From Dehalococcoidia bacterium (lineage in GTDB: Bacteria; Chloroflexota; Dehalococcoidia; Lucifugimonadales; Lucifugimonadaceae): 11,048 nt of DNA. Below, one piece after another: positions 1 through 7,218 of the stretch. A program made the translations under genes and the position numbers. The notes under the pieces were generated by a model that was not told where the DNA came from, did no database searches, and was given only the letters and a program-made list of their open reading frames with translations. The stretch spans positions 1 through 11,048 of the forward strand of contig PACM01000007.1 in the NCBI GenBank assembly GCA_002700125.1. Reading direction: 5' to 3'. Within the stretch, counting starts at the first letter, position 1; every line of letters starts with the position of its first letter.

Positions 1-1967
1 TGACTAATAAAATCAGGAATAAATCTTCTGATCTTCATAAGATATTCCCCGTCTCCTCTGAGATCTGGAGATCCTATGAGCTGTCCTTGGGCCGCTCTTT
101 TCTGGGTAATGTCAAAATCTCCTGAAAGAACATTAGCAGTGATAGCTGTAATCACTCCTCCGGCATTCACTTGATCCGTTCCTGTTTCATGTTCATAATA
201 AATACTTGTTCCATCCGTGTTACCTACAACATCAAAGGATGCATTATCACTGGTCGTATAATAACAGGCATGGGGTTTAGCAAAGACTTCTGAATCTTCC
301 CAGGCCGTTCTGGGTAGAGAACCGGTATACCATATAGGTTTTTTAAGCATCACGGATTCTAAATAATTATAAGTCACGACTCGATCAATAACATTAGAAC
401 CATCACTACAATAAAACCAATTCACTTCTCCAAAAAGATTATTCAAACCACAATTAATAAGATTTCTTGATACGGTGTTAAGATCATCAAACACATAGTC
501 TTCTACTAGACATGGCATCGATTGAAGTTGACCTGCGTATTGAAAGAATCCATTTTCAGACATCCAAAAAGCGGTACCATCAACTTCCATACAGGCATTC
601 TTACCAATGAGTCCACAGTTCGTTCCGACTTGTTCAAAAGAAAAGGTAAAAGGTTGACCAACAAAACGCATCAAGAAGATGGCTGCATCGGTCCAGATAT
701 AAATAGCATCTCGACCTCGAATAGCACCCATGATCCGGGAACCATTGGCTAATCGTTGAGTTCCTGCCGTATTGGTTGCGGAAGGCGTATAGTCGCTGGT
801 ACTTTCTTGATCCGACCACCTAATAAACATGTCGTCTTGGGTAGTTGTATCACCAATCGTGGTTTCAGTTCCTAAAAAAATTAAGTGACGATCAACCGGA
901 GACACTAACATATGTCTGGAAGCAGTGGGTGCTCCTGAAATAACGGTTGCTCGATTCGCTGTTGGATTCGAAGCAGCTGCATCCCATTCATAACATGCTC
1001 CATTATAAATAAGAGCCATGAGTTTAGTTCCATAGTTATCCAGAACCCAGAGTCCTGGTTCAATCGTATAGTCGGCTGAGGATGCTTCGCCCCAGGCAAC
1101 ATAATCTGAAATATTAGTTATCGTGGCTCCTCCAGTATGCTCCGCTCGAGTGGTTCCATTTACCGCACGTGCTCCTCCACTTAAAGTTCCTGTAGTGGTA
1201 TCATTAGCTGTAAAAGAAATATCCTCAGTCCCTATTCTAATTTCTCCTGAAGTAGGAAAAGCAGTTGAATCAGTTAGGACAACATTAGTGGTCGCATCAT
1301 CAGGAAGTGTGGTTACTAAAGTAGTAGTCGCTGCTCCTGAAGCGGATCCAGAATAAGTTCCTGTTCCAAAACCATAACCACCCACTTCTTGAGCAGGTCC
1401 TACGGTTACATAACACAAAGCGGAAGCCGAACCTGAATTACTTAATTGAGTTCCGGATTCTGCTGATGCCATGGTAATGGTAATCGTGGTTGCAGTCGGT
1501 GCTGACGTCACCATAAATAGAATATCTTCAAAGGAAGCATCGGTATAAGTTGATCCTACGGCTGTGACTCCGCTCACTCCATCAAATTTAACAATGTCAT
1601 CATCCACTAACCCGTGTGGGCTTGGAAAAGTAACGGTGACTGCAGTGTCAGAAGTGGTGCTGGTAAAATCGCAACCTGCTATTGTAGTACGTAAAGGATG
1701 AATATCATGATATTGTCCTCCTGAGTAGACGTATAAAATTCTGTTAGTTCCTATAGCAGCATATTTAATACCTGCATTATCGTCCCAATGGTGGAGGGCT
1801 CGAGCAGCTCCGGTTAGGTTATCTTCTCCTAACTGGTCCCAGCCTCCTATTTTTTCAGGGGTACCATATCTAAAACGGACATAGTCTCCCCCCGTCCATT
1901 GTGCTTCGGCGCCGGTAGCTGTAACTTGTTTATTGAATCCTGGTAAAAAGTTTACTTTTTGTAGCAT
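1..1967 (-). CDS. Large phage structural (tail/virion) protein, 3' end beyond left edge
   Basis: The frame is open for 655 codons from an ATG at 1967 to the left edge, so only the N-terminal part is present. It starts MLQKVNFLPGFNKQVT, followed by EAQWTGGDYVRFRYGTPEKI (about residues 21-40). This resembles the N-terminus of a large protein common in tail or structural regions of marine and other phages, usually annotated as hypothetical or virion structural. Residues about 70-90 (AAIGTNRILYVYSGG) look like a propeller or receptor-like strand repeat. Residues about 108-135 (HGLVDDDIVKF) and 230-285 (FPTSGEIRIGTEDISFTAN, then AEHTGGATI) look like small beta modules frequent in phage fibre proteins. 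No signal peptide or membrane segment is seen. The start has only a weak ribosome site (GGA, 8 nt upstream). The gene follows the enzyme cassette after a 52-bp gap. The structural role is fairly sure; the exact virion position is unknown. Confidence 0.85.
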   Translation of the reverse strand, partial: MLQKVNFLPGFNKQVTATGAEAQWTGGDYVRFRYGTPEKIGGWDQLGEDNLTGAARALHHWDDNAGIKYAAIGTNRILYVYSGGQYHDIHPLRTTIAGCDFTSTTSDTAVTVTFPSPHGLVDDDIVKFDGVSGVTAVGSTYTDASFEDILFMVTSAPTATTITITMASAESGTQLSNSGSASALCYVTVGPAQEVGGYGFGTGTYSGSASGAATTTLVTTLPDDATTNVVLTDSTAFPTSGEIRIGTEDISFTANDTTTGTLSGGARAVNGTTRAEHTGGATITNISDYVAWGEASSADYTIEPGLWVLDNYGTKLMALIYNGACYEWDAAASNPTANRATVISGAPTASRHMLVSPVDRHLIFLGTETTIGDTTTQDDMFIRWSDQESTSDYTPSATNTAGTQRLANGSRIMGAIRGRDAIYIWTDAAIFLMRFVGQPFTFSFEQVGTNCGLIGKNACMEVDGTAFWMSENGFFQYAGQLQSMPCLVEDYVFDDLNTVSRNLINCGLNNLFGEVNWFYCSDGSNVIDRVVTYNYLESVMLKKPIWYTGSLPRTAWEDSEVFAKPHACYYTTSDNASFDVVGNTDGTSIYYEHETGTDQVNAGGVITAITANVLSGDFDITQKRAAQGQLIGSPDLRGDGEYLMKIRRFIPDFIS

Positions 1968-1987
1968 AGAAAATCCGTTTAAAATAC

Positions 1988-2002
1988 AAATATACTATAT
2001 TT
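1988..2002. promoter_or_regulatory. AT-rich perfect palindrome in the gap before the left structural gene
   Basis: The 52-bp gap between the last cassette gene and the large structural gene holds AAATATA-C-TATATTT (plus strand), a perfect inverted repeat with 7-base arms. On the coding strand it contains TATAGT, one mismatch from a sigma70 -10 box, about 30 bp upstream of the ATG at 1967. I see no matching -35 box at 16-18 bp. It could be a promoter element or regulator site, or simply AT-rich chance. Confidence 0.25.
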
Positions 2003-2019
2003 TTGAGGAGATCAACTTA

Positions 2020-2529
2020 TTACATAACCCAAAAAGCGTTGCCAATGATCACGGTTCGACCTTCTTTTTGACTTGGTTTTACTTCATGAGAATAAAGCGA
2101 CGGGAAAAAAATACAGTCCCCTGCCTTCAGATGATGGGACTGCCCGTTAACTATAAGGGGTGAAGTACCCGGAGGAGAAGCTACATAGTAACTAAAAGAA
2201 AAAGCATATGGAAAATGATTATGTTCGATGACGCAAGAGTCCTTATCATAAATGATTCCCCAACAATCTTTAAGGGTAAACGAATAAGAAGGCTGATCAA
2301 ATCGGGGTAAAGAAAAATGCTTGCCAACCTCGGTAAATAAACCCTCGAGCCATTTAACTAGTGTATTAAGAGCCGGAATATTTTTATGATGGAAATTAAA
2401 ATTGGTTCTTCTTCCCCCTAAATGTTTTCCTCCTCCTAAACGAGCAGCTAAAGAAGTTTGAATAGCTACTTGTAATTGAGGATTAAGAGTAGAAGCTAAA
2501 GGGTATTTAAAAATAATAGGTTCTATCAC
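2020..2529 (-). CDS. Predicted 2OG-Fe(II) oxygenase-like (double-stranded beta-helix) protein
   Basis: This 169-aa protein is the last gene of run B. The start is GTG at 2529, supported by AAAGG about 6 nt upstream and by the GTGA overlap with the stop of the gene before it. The C-terminal half looks like a jelly-roll oxygenase: IEHNHFPYAFSFSYYV (about 101-116) gives H103 and H105, followed by LKAGDCIFFPSLYSHEV (about 134-150) with distal H148, R158 and the ending GNAFW. This order of HxH, SxxYYV, G-D-IFFPS, H and R/N matches the 2OG-FeII_Oxy_5-like (TIGR02466-type) pattern. The usual HxD aspartate is not visible, so the metal site may differ, or the protein could be a non-catalytic or cupin-like relative. 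The N-terminal 90 residues are not recognised. The substrate is unknown. Confidence 0.72.
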   Translation of the reverse strand: MIEPIIFKYPLASTLNPQLQVAIQTSLAARLGGGKHLGGRRTNFNFHHKNIPALNTLVKWLEGLFTEVGKHFSLPRFDQPSYSFTLKDCWGIIYDKDSCVIEHNHFPYAFSFSYYVASPPGTSPLIVNGQSHHLKAGDCIFFPSLYSHEVKPSQKEGRTVIIGNAFWVM

Positions 2530-3161
2530 CTAAAACCTTTTACTTTCTTGTCTTTAAACCATGCAGGAAGACCCGGGCATACTCTTCCATCATATTTTAA
2601 TTTAAGAGCATTAGGTTGAGTAGAATCCGTATAATGAATAAACCCCTGACAATAAGTATTACCTTCAAAAGGTTCTCTCCAATGTTCTAGATCACAGGCT
2701 TTATAAAGTAATAAATCCCCTGGGGCGAGTATAACTTTTTTGCCGGGTTGATTAGATTTTTCTGAAAGATAAATAGGCCATTGAGTGTCCCCTCCAATAT
2801 GAATGGTACCAGAAATTTCGCATTCATCTCTATCCCTATGTCGTTTAAGAATATCTCCTTTCTTATAAATACGGGCATAAGAATAAGAAGGATAGAGTTT
2901 ATATCCCGTTTCTTTTTCTACACGCTCATGCAACCCTTCTAATAAGGTTTCGAAGACACCATCTGCATAATGAGAATAAGTTTTAGGAATTTGTCCGTCA
3001 TCCCATGTACCCCAGTACTCAGTAAAAGGGGAAATATATCTGCTATCAAATAATATTTTGGACACTCTTCTTTTATTTTGAAAGTAATGAAAAATAAAAT
3101 CAGTTAATTGTTTAGTAATCGCTTGTCTTACTACTTTATATTTATTTTTTTTAAACGACAT
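2526..3161 (-). CDS. Predicted 2OG-Fe(II) oxygenase
   Basis: This 211-aa protein carries a recognisable Fe/2OG site. YSYARIYKKGDILKRHRDRD (about 93-112) supplies H108-x-D110, followed by ECEISGTIHIG and WPIYLS. LAPGDLLLYKACDLEHWREP (about 145-164) then gives distal H160, with R162 close by. The layout of Y-x-KGD-x-L-x-x-H-x-D-R-x-x-C-E-x-S is a form often met in marine phage genomes. The protein probably hydroxylates an amino-acid or peptide-like substrate, but that is inference. It overlaps the gene before it by 11 bp (start inside its C-terminus) and the next by 4 bp, so translation is probably coupled. The ribosome site before ATG 3161 is weak, which fits coupling. The C-terminal tail is basic (FKDKKVKGFR). 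Confidence 0.85.
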   Translation of the reverse strand: MSFKKNKYKVVRQAITKQLTDFIFHYFQNKRRVSKILFDSRYISPFTEYWGTWDDGQIPKTYSHYADGVFETLLEGLHERVEKETGYKLYPSYSYARIYKKGDILKRHRDRDECEISGTIHIGGDTQWPIYLSEKSNQPGKKVILAPGDLLLYKACDLEHWREPFEGNTYCQGFIHYTDSTQPNALKLKYDGRVCPGLPAWFKDKKVKGFR

Positions 3162-3783
3162 TTTTAACCATTTCTTTTGGTACAGCCTGAATATTCCAAT
3201 GAATAAATCTAAAGGGTTCTATACCATGATCTACTGCATATTCATGTTCTACATAACCTGGAAAAATAATCAATGTTCCAGGCTTCGGTTTAAAATGTAC
3301 CAGTTCACTTGCATATGTCACTGAATCTAATTGTTTCTGGTGTAATTTTGTCATTATCGCACCGGCTCGAGGATCATGAAAGATAGGAAAAGATGTTTTA
3401 TCTGAACATTTTAAAAAATAAAAACCTGAAACATGTTGATTCCAATGATGATGGGCTGAGTGATGACCTCCTCCTCTTTTAGAAAATTCCTGCACCCACA
3501 TTTCAGAAAACATCGTAACGTATTTTGTCATATCAAATCCCTGCCAATCTAAAAAGTCTCTAGATTTTTGCCCAACATAATCTCTGAATGTTACAAAGCG
3601 CTTATCCTGCGTTATAGGATTCGAGTGATGAGCCATCCCAAAATCCCTGGTTTTTTTTATACTTTTTTCATCTCTCTTACGCGCAGCTTTAATATATTCA
3701 TTACTTGCTTTGTTTAATAATTTTACAAATTCTGGCTTATATTCAGTCCACAGAGGAGTTGAAAAATACTCGAGTTTATGCAT
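3151..3783 (-). CDS. Putative 2OG-Fe(II) oxygenase, TIGR02466 / 2OG-FeII_Oxy_5 type
   Basis: This 210-aa protein has the length usual for this family. The core begins at HHHWNQHVSGFYFLKCSD (about 111-128), equivalent to the family's HxHxN..lSGvyYl motif. It continues with FPIFHDPRAG (about 132-141, the DPR motif), PGTLIIFPGYVEHEY (about 168-182, distal H180) and FRFIHWNIQAV (about 191-201, R192 and the conserved N197). The His run around 107-117 (six His in eleven residues) is denser than the family needs. The start at 3783 has AAAAGG 5 nt upstream and lies 8 bp inside the halogenase 3' end, so this gene directly follows the halogenase and is probably co-translated. It is likely a soluble hydroxylase. 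The substrate is unknown, possibly the same molecule the halogenase acts on (inference). Confidence 0.85.
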   Translation of the reverse strand: MHKLEYFSTPLWTEYKPEFVKLLNKASNEYIKAARKRDEKSIKKTRDFGMAHHSNPITQDKRFVTFRDYVGQKSRDFLDWQGFDMTKYVTMFSEMWVQEFSKRGGGHHSAHHHWNQHVSGFYFLKCSDKTSFPIFHDPRAGAIMTKLHQKQLDSVTYASELVHFKPKPGTLIIFPGYVEHEYAVDHGIEPFRFIHWNIQAVPKEMVKNVV

Positions 3784-5404
3784 GGAACCTTTTCCGTAAA
3801 TATTCGTAAGGAGTTGGAAAATTTTTTACTTCTTTATTCCATCTTTTTTTTCTTTCGTCTAACTTATCTTTACGCGACTCCACTGTCTTTAAACTTGAAA
3901 GAGCCAATTTATACTTAAGAGTATGAGAATCAAGAGGATTCCAATTGAGGCCTACCGCCATACAATTGGTAAGATTATTGGCCTGGCCATAGTTAAAGTC
4001 AGTATGTCTTTTTGAAAAAGGTTCTTTTAAAAATCCAGAGAGCTGGCCTTTGGTATAAGAAAGTAAAGAAGACCAGTCTTTCTTTTGAAGAGCTTTCCAA
4101 TAGTCAGTATCATCTCGATGAGAAAGTGCATAAGGTAATGAAACCCCCATGACAAAACGATCAAAATCGCTATGACATTTAGCTGTGAACTCATCTCGAT
4201 CCCATTGACTGATGTGTCCTCGTTCTAAAATTCGAGTTAAGTTAAATAAAAATTCATGCATACTTTGTAAGCCATTAGATTGGAGAGGTTCAATAAACGC
4301 TGCAGCTAATCCAATAGCGCATACATTTTTCACCCAGAGTTTTGATTGAATACCACACTTCATTGGAATGAGATTATATTCTAGGTCTTCAACTTTTTGA
4401 TATCCTTTTTTAACAAGGGTCTGTTTAAATTCTTTTAAAGCATCTTCTGAAGAAATAAATTTATCCGAAAATACATAGCCTGCTCCCATTCGGGACCATA
4501 AAGGAATTTCCCACACCCAACCATTTTCAATAGCAGTGCAGTTGGTATAGTTTACAATTTGTTTATTGGGATTGGTGTAAGGAATTCGAGTGGCCCATGC
4601 TTTATTGTTCGGAAAAATATGATCATAAGGAATAAAAGGTACATGCATTTTACTGTTTATTAAAAGCGCTCTAAAGCCTGTGCAATCAATAAATAAATCT
4701 GCATAAACTTGTTGTCCTCCTTCTAAAAATAAATATTCAATTCCGCCTTCCCCATCCTCTCGCGTGCGCACGACTTGTACTTTGGATACAAAATGAGTAA
4801 AACGATCAGGATAACGGGCTTTACAATACTTATCTCTTAGCCAGTTTCCAAATTTAGCAGCATCAAATTGATAAGAGTAATGAGACAAAAGTTGCACCTC
4901 ATGAAGATAAGGGTCTTCTTCTAACCTTGCTCGTCCATGAGCACTGCTAAAAGTATCAGTAAACATAGATTTGTTTTGATTGATTAATGCCATGCCTGGA
5001 TACATACAGTCAGCATAGTCACGGGTAGGTGTCTCAGGGTATTTTAATTTTTTAAGATGCCAGTCTTTAAGGGCCAGTTCACTTCCTTCTAGATAAGGTT
5101 GACCGAAAGGATAATGAAAGCGTCCTGAATCTTTGCGATACCAATTTTCAAATGCAATACTATGTTTATAAACAGCATCGGTATGAGGCATGAATTCTTC
5201 ATCTTTAATATTTACCATTCTTAGCCAGTGTAGAATGCCACTAAATCCCCCTTGGCCCCCAGCCACTGTGCTTTCTCCAACTCCTATAGTAGGAATATCG
5301 GCTGGTTCTATTAAAGTAATTTCTTTTTCTGGAAACTCACTTAATAAAGTAGCGGCCGTCATATAGCCTGCTGTTCCCCCTCCTACGATTACAATCTTTT
5401 TCAT
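3776..5404 (-). CDS. FAD-dependent halogenase, tryptophan-halogenase family (viral, VirX1-like)
   Basis: This 542-aa protein has the full length for the family. Enzymes of this family use FADH2, O2 and halide to make hypohalous acid, which a lysine relays to an aromatic substrate. Visible motifs are: the nucleotide-binding loop VIVGGGTAGYMTA (about 5-17); GVGEST (41-46); AVYKHSIAFENW (77-88) with K80 at the catalytic lysine position (Lys79 in PrnA); the halogenase signature GWVWEIP (295-301); and FIEPLQSNG (370-378), which fits the Fx.Px.Sx.G signature. PrnA has EST at residues 346-348 where this protein has QSN, so the position of the Glu important in Trp halogenases appears to be Gln375. 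It overlaps the gene before it by ATGA and the next by 8 bp. No flavin reductase is in the window, so reduced FAD would come from the host. Family is sure; halide and substrate are unknown. Confidence 0.93.
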   Translation of the reverse strand: MKKIVIVGGGTAGYMTAATLLSEFPEKEITLIEPADIPTIGVGESTVAGGQGGFSGILHWLRMVNIKDEEFMPHTDAVYKHSIAFENWYRKDSGRFHYPFGQPYLEGSELALKDWHLKKLKYPETPTRDYADCMYPGMALINQNKSMFTDTFSSAHGRARLEEDPYLHEVQLLSHYSYQFDAAKFGNWLRDKYCKARYPDRFTHFVSKVQVVRTREDGEGGIEYLFLEGGQQVYADLFIDCTGFRALLINSKMHVPFIPYDHIFPNNKAWATRIPYTNPNKQIVNYTNCTAIENGWVWEIPLWSRMGAGYVFSDKFISSEDALKEFKQTLVKKGYQKVEDLEYNLIPMKCGIQSKLWVKNVCAIGLAAAFIEPLQSNGLQSMHEFLFNLTRILERGHISQWDRDEFTAKCHSDFDRFVMGVSLPYALSHRDDTDYWKALQKKDWSSLLSYTKGQLSGFLKEPFSKRHTDFNYGQANNLTNCMAVGLNWNPLDSHTLKYKLALSSLKTVESRKDKLDERKKRWNKEVKNFPTPYEYLRKRFHA

Positions 5405-5916
5405 ATCGTTACTATATTTAAAACTATTCTAGTGGGAGTATCTGTCTGTACTACTCCAGAATGTTTGTTTAAATTGTCAAAAATTAATAATTCATTTTCA
5501 TTGGATGGATATTTTTTGTCTTTAATTATTGTTCCACCATTACAAGTTATAAAATTTAATATAGAAAGAGTAACATTTTCTCTTGGTTTATTTTTTTCAT
5601 CATATACATCCGTATGACGGACATGTTTTATTTTTTTATTTTGATTCGTATAAAGATTAAGTTTCATTCTCAATAATTCTTTGATTGGAAAATCTAGAAA
5701 ATAAAGAATAGGTTCAAACTCTTTGAAGAGGTGTGAAATAGGAGCAGGAGGGATCGTATTATATAAGACGTGAACAAACATAAAATGCTTATCTTCTTTT
5801 ACACCTGGATAGGAAACAGTTTGGTTAGTAAAATACCAAGGAAAAGCACTACCTGTAACTAAATGTTTTAATTTATTAAAATATCTAGCCGGTAAAAGAT
5901 TCTTTTTAATTTGCAT
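5401..5916 (-). CDS. Small 2OG-Fe(II) oxygenase (start uncertain, may extend to 5943)
   Basis: This is a protein of 171 aa from ATG 5916. The Fe/2OG triad is clear: HVRHTDVYDEK (about 98-108) gives H101-x-D103, TLSILNFITCNGGTI (about 116-130) is the next strand, and NELLIFDNLNKHSGVV (about 141-156) gives distal H152, with R163 in TPTRIVLNIV. This is the compact form common in marine phages. It ends in an ATGA overlap with the halogenase start, making it the first gene of run B. The start is odd: no ribosome site precedes ATG 5916, whereas a strong AAAAGGAG lies at 5957-5950, six bases before an in-frame ATA at 5943. Using it would add nine residues (about IQYQFDTSD). Either the start is a rare AUA, or a start mutation or sequencing error is present. 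The substrate is unknown. Confidence 0.85.
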   Translation of the reverse strand: MQIKKNLLPARYFNKLKHLVTGSAFPWYFTNQTVSYPGVKEDKHFMFVHVLYNTIPPAPISHLFKEFEPILYFLDFPIKELLRMKLNLYTNQNKKIKHVRHTDVYDEKNKPRENVTLSILNFITCNGGTIIKDKKYPSNENELLIFDNLNKHSGVVQTDTPTRIVLNIVTI

Positions 5917-5949
5917 ATCAGACGTATCAAATTGGTACTGTATATCTTA

Positions 5950-5957
5950 CTCCTTTT
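5950..5957 (-). promoter_or_regulatory. Strong ribosome binding site facing an in-frame ATA
   Basis: AAAAGGAG on the minus strand is the best ribosome site in this gap. Its 3' end is six bases from ATA at 5943-5941, which is in frame with the oxygenase, but 33 bases from the first ATG (5916). No ATG, GTG or TTG in any frame sits at a normal distance from it. Confidence 0.55.
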
Positions 5958-5976
5958 GTTATTTCTGTACAGGTTT

Positions 5977-6001
5977 TACCATACTATTATTAATAATGGT
6001 A
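5977..6001. repeat. Inverted repeat between the two runs of cassette genes
   Basis: The arms TACCAT (5977-5982) and ATGGTA (5996-6001) pair perfectly. TATT (5985-5988) and AATA (5992-5995) extend the stem to ten pairs, with a 2-base bulge and a 3-base loop. It lies in the 99-bp gap after run A. On the coding strand no T-run follows (AAAACC follows), so it is not a classic intrinsic terminator. It may be an RNA processing or stability hairpin, or an operator. Confidence 0.35.
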
Positions 6002-6015
6002 GCGTATTTCTTTAA

Positions 6016-6564
6016 TCATTTAAATCTAGGTCCCAATAAAAGCATAGCTATAGATTTTCGTGTTCCTTTAGTCACAGGCGTAATACGATGTAAAATAAAA
6101 GAAGGGAAAATAACTAGGTTGCCCGGCACATTAAGCTCTGGAACTTTAACCGTTGTATTTATTTGAAGTTCTAAGTCTCCTCCTTCATACGAAGAATCGG
6201 AAAGATTGAGAAGAGCTGTTAGTTTAATATCGCTGGCTCCCTCTTTAGTACCGTCTTGATGAAAGCCATATTCACTTCCCGAAGAATAAACATTATAGAT
6301 AAGATGTTCTTCTTCATTTAAAGAAAATAATTGAAACCCAAAAGCATAATTGTTTCTAAAAAGTGTGGATTCATAAAATTTATTTAAATAAGGTTTGGCT
6401 TTTTTCCATGGAACTCCTTTCACTTTAGAAGTCTTAATGACTCCATCAGCCCCTTGTTGAGCTCGCGTAGATATGAGATCCCTTTTTAATAGAGTATTAA
6501 TTTTTTTTATTTCCTGAGGATTGTAAAGTGATTCCCACCAATATAAAGGATGATTAAGAGCCAT
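6016..6564 (-). CDS. 2OG-Fe(II) oxygenase, PiuC / prolyl-4-hydroxylase-like
   Basis: This 182-aa protein has a textbook site: YGFHQDGTKEG (about 99-109) gives H102-x-D104, KLTALLNLSDSSYEGGDLEL (about 114-133) is the strand carrying the SxxYEGGxL motif, and VPGNLVIFPSFILHRITPVT (about 146-165) gives distal H159, with R169 as the 2OG carboxylate ligand. The LS..YEGGDL and FPS..lHRv.PVtkG.R pattern is that of PKHD-type hydroxylases (PiuC/YbiX) and P4Hc domains. The start ATG abuts the stop of the gene before it (TAAATG), so it is probably translated by coupling. The C-terminal 40 residues closely match those of its upstream neighbour, suggesting a tandem duplication. It could hydroxylate a protein side chain; this is inference. 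Confidence 0.9.
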   Translation of the reverse strand: MALNHPLYWWESLYNPQEIKKINTLLKRDLISTRAQQGADGVIKTSKVKGVPWKKAKPYLNKFYESTLFRNNYAFGFQLFSLNEEEHLIYNVYSSGSEYGFHQDGTKEGASDIKLTALLNLSDSSYEGGDLELQINTTVKVPELNVPGNLVIFPSFILHRITPVTKGTRKSIAMLLLGPRFK

Positions 6565-7218
6565 TTATTTCCACGGGCTTCCTAAATGCCAGGCAGGGAC
6601 ACTATACCGGATACCTTTCGTAACAGGAGTGACTCGATGCCAAACAAAAGAAGGAAAGACAACCAGACTTCCTTTTTCTTGAAGTTCTTTTACTTTTAAA
6701 ATCTGGTTCTTAACTTGATCTTTTTTTTCAGGATCATACTGTCGGGGATTCATTTCTAAGTCCCCACCCGTATAATCTTTTTTATCAGAAAGCATTAAAA
6801 TGGTACTTAGTTTTCTGATTTTCTCATGGGTAGGTTTTCCAGGAGCATGATAAGGCTTGTCCCAAGAATCACAATGCCATCCATAATATTGACCTTTATG
6901 ATATTTAGTAAACTGACAAGGCTCAGAGTAATCCCATTCAAAATTCCATCCCGTCTGTTGATTAGCGATCCGGACACAAGGTTGAAGTAAATTCCAAACC
7001 CATCTTTCTTCTAGCCAGACGACATAAGAATCTCTTTTCTTTTTTAATGCTTTGAGTTGAGTTCTAGCTTCTTTAGACATTCCCCTTAAACTTTCTTCTT
7101 TAATCTCCCCTGTGGTAGCGATTCTATGTTGACGCGACAATCCTAATTTTAATATTTCATCACAAATACGCTCTGGAATAATTTTATTAAAGTACCAATA
7201 ATAATATTTTAGATTCAT
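6565..7218 (-). CDS. 2OG-Fe(II) oxygenase, PiuC / prolyl-4-hydroxylase-like
   Basis: This 217-aa protein has its catalytic site at YYGWHCDSWDKPYH (about 111-124), giving H115-x-D117, followed by LSTILMLSDKKDYTGGDLEM (about 137-156). GSLVVFPSFVWHRVTPVTKG (about 183-202) gives distal H194, with R204. It differs from its downstream paralogue by a longer N-terminus, which starts YYYWYFNKIIPERICDEIL, a helical start typical of phage P4Hc proteins, and by an insert rich in K, D and Q (about 157-180). The start has GGAG about 8 nt upstream and overlaps the methyltransferase stop by ATGA. It is a soluble enzyme whose target is unknown. The paired paralogues could act on two positions of one substrate, which is inference. 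Confidence 0.9.
   Translation of the reverse strand: MNLKYYYWYFNKIIPERICDEILKLGLSRQHRIATTGEIKEESLRGMSKEARTQLKALKKKRDSYVVWLEERWVWNLLQPCVRIANQQTGWNFEWDYSEPCQFTKYHKGQYYGWHCDSWDKPYHAPGKPTHEKIRKLSTILMLSDKKDYTGGDLEMNPRQYDPEKKDQVKNQILKVKELQEKGSLVVFPSFVWHRVTPVTKGIRYSVPAWHLGSPWK

Noticed and set aside
905..1102. Short minus-strand frames within 634-1102 and plus-strand frames at 522-752 and 1123-1356
   Set aside because: They are shadows of the long open minus-strand structural gene that runs off the left edge in another frame.
5977..6001. Intrinsic terminator
   Set aside because: The stem is AT-rich and bulged, and no T-run follows it on the coding strand.
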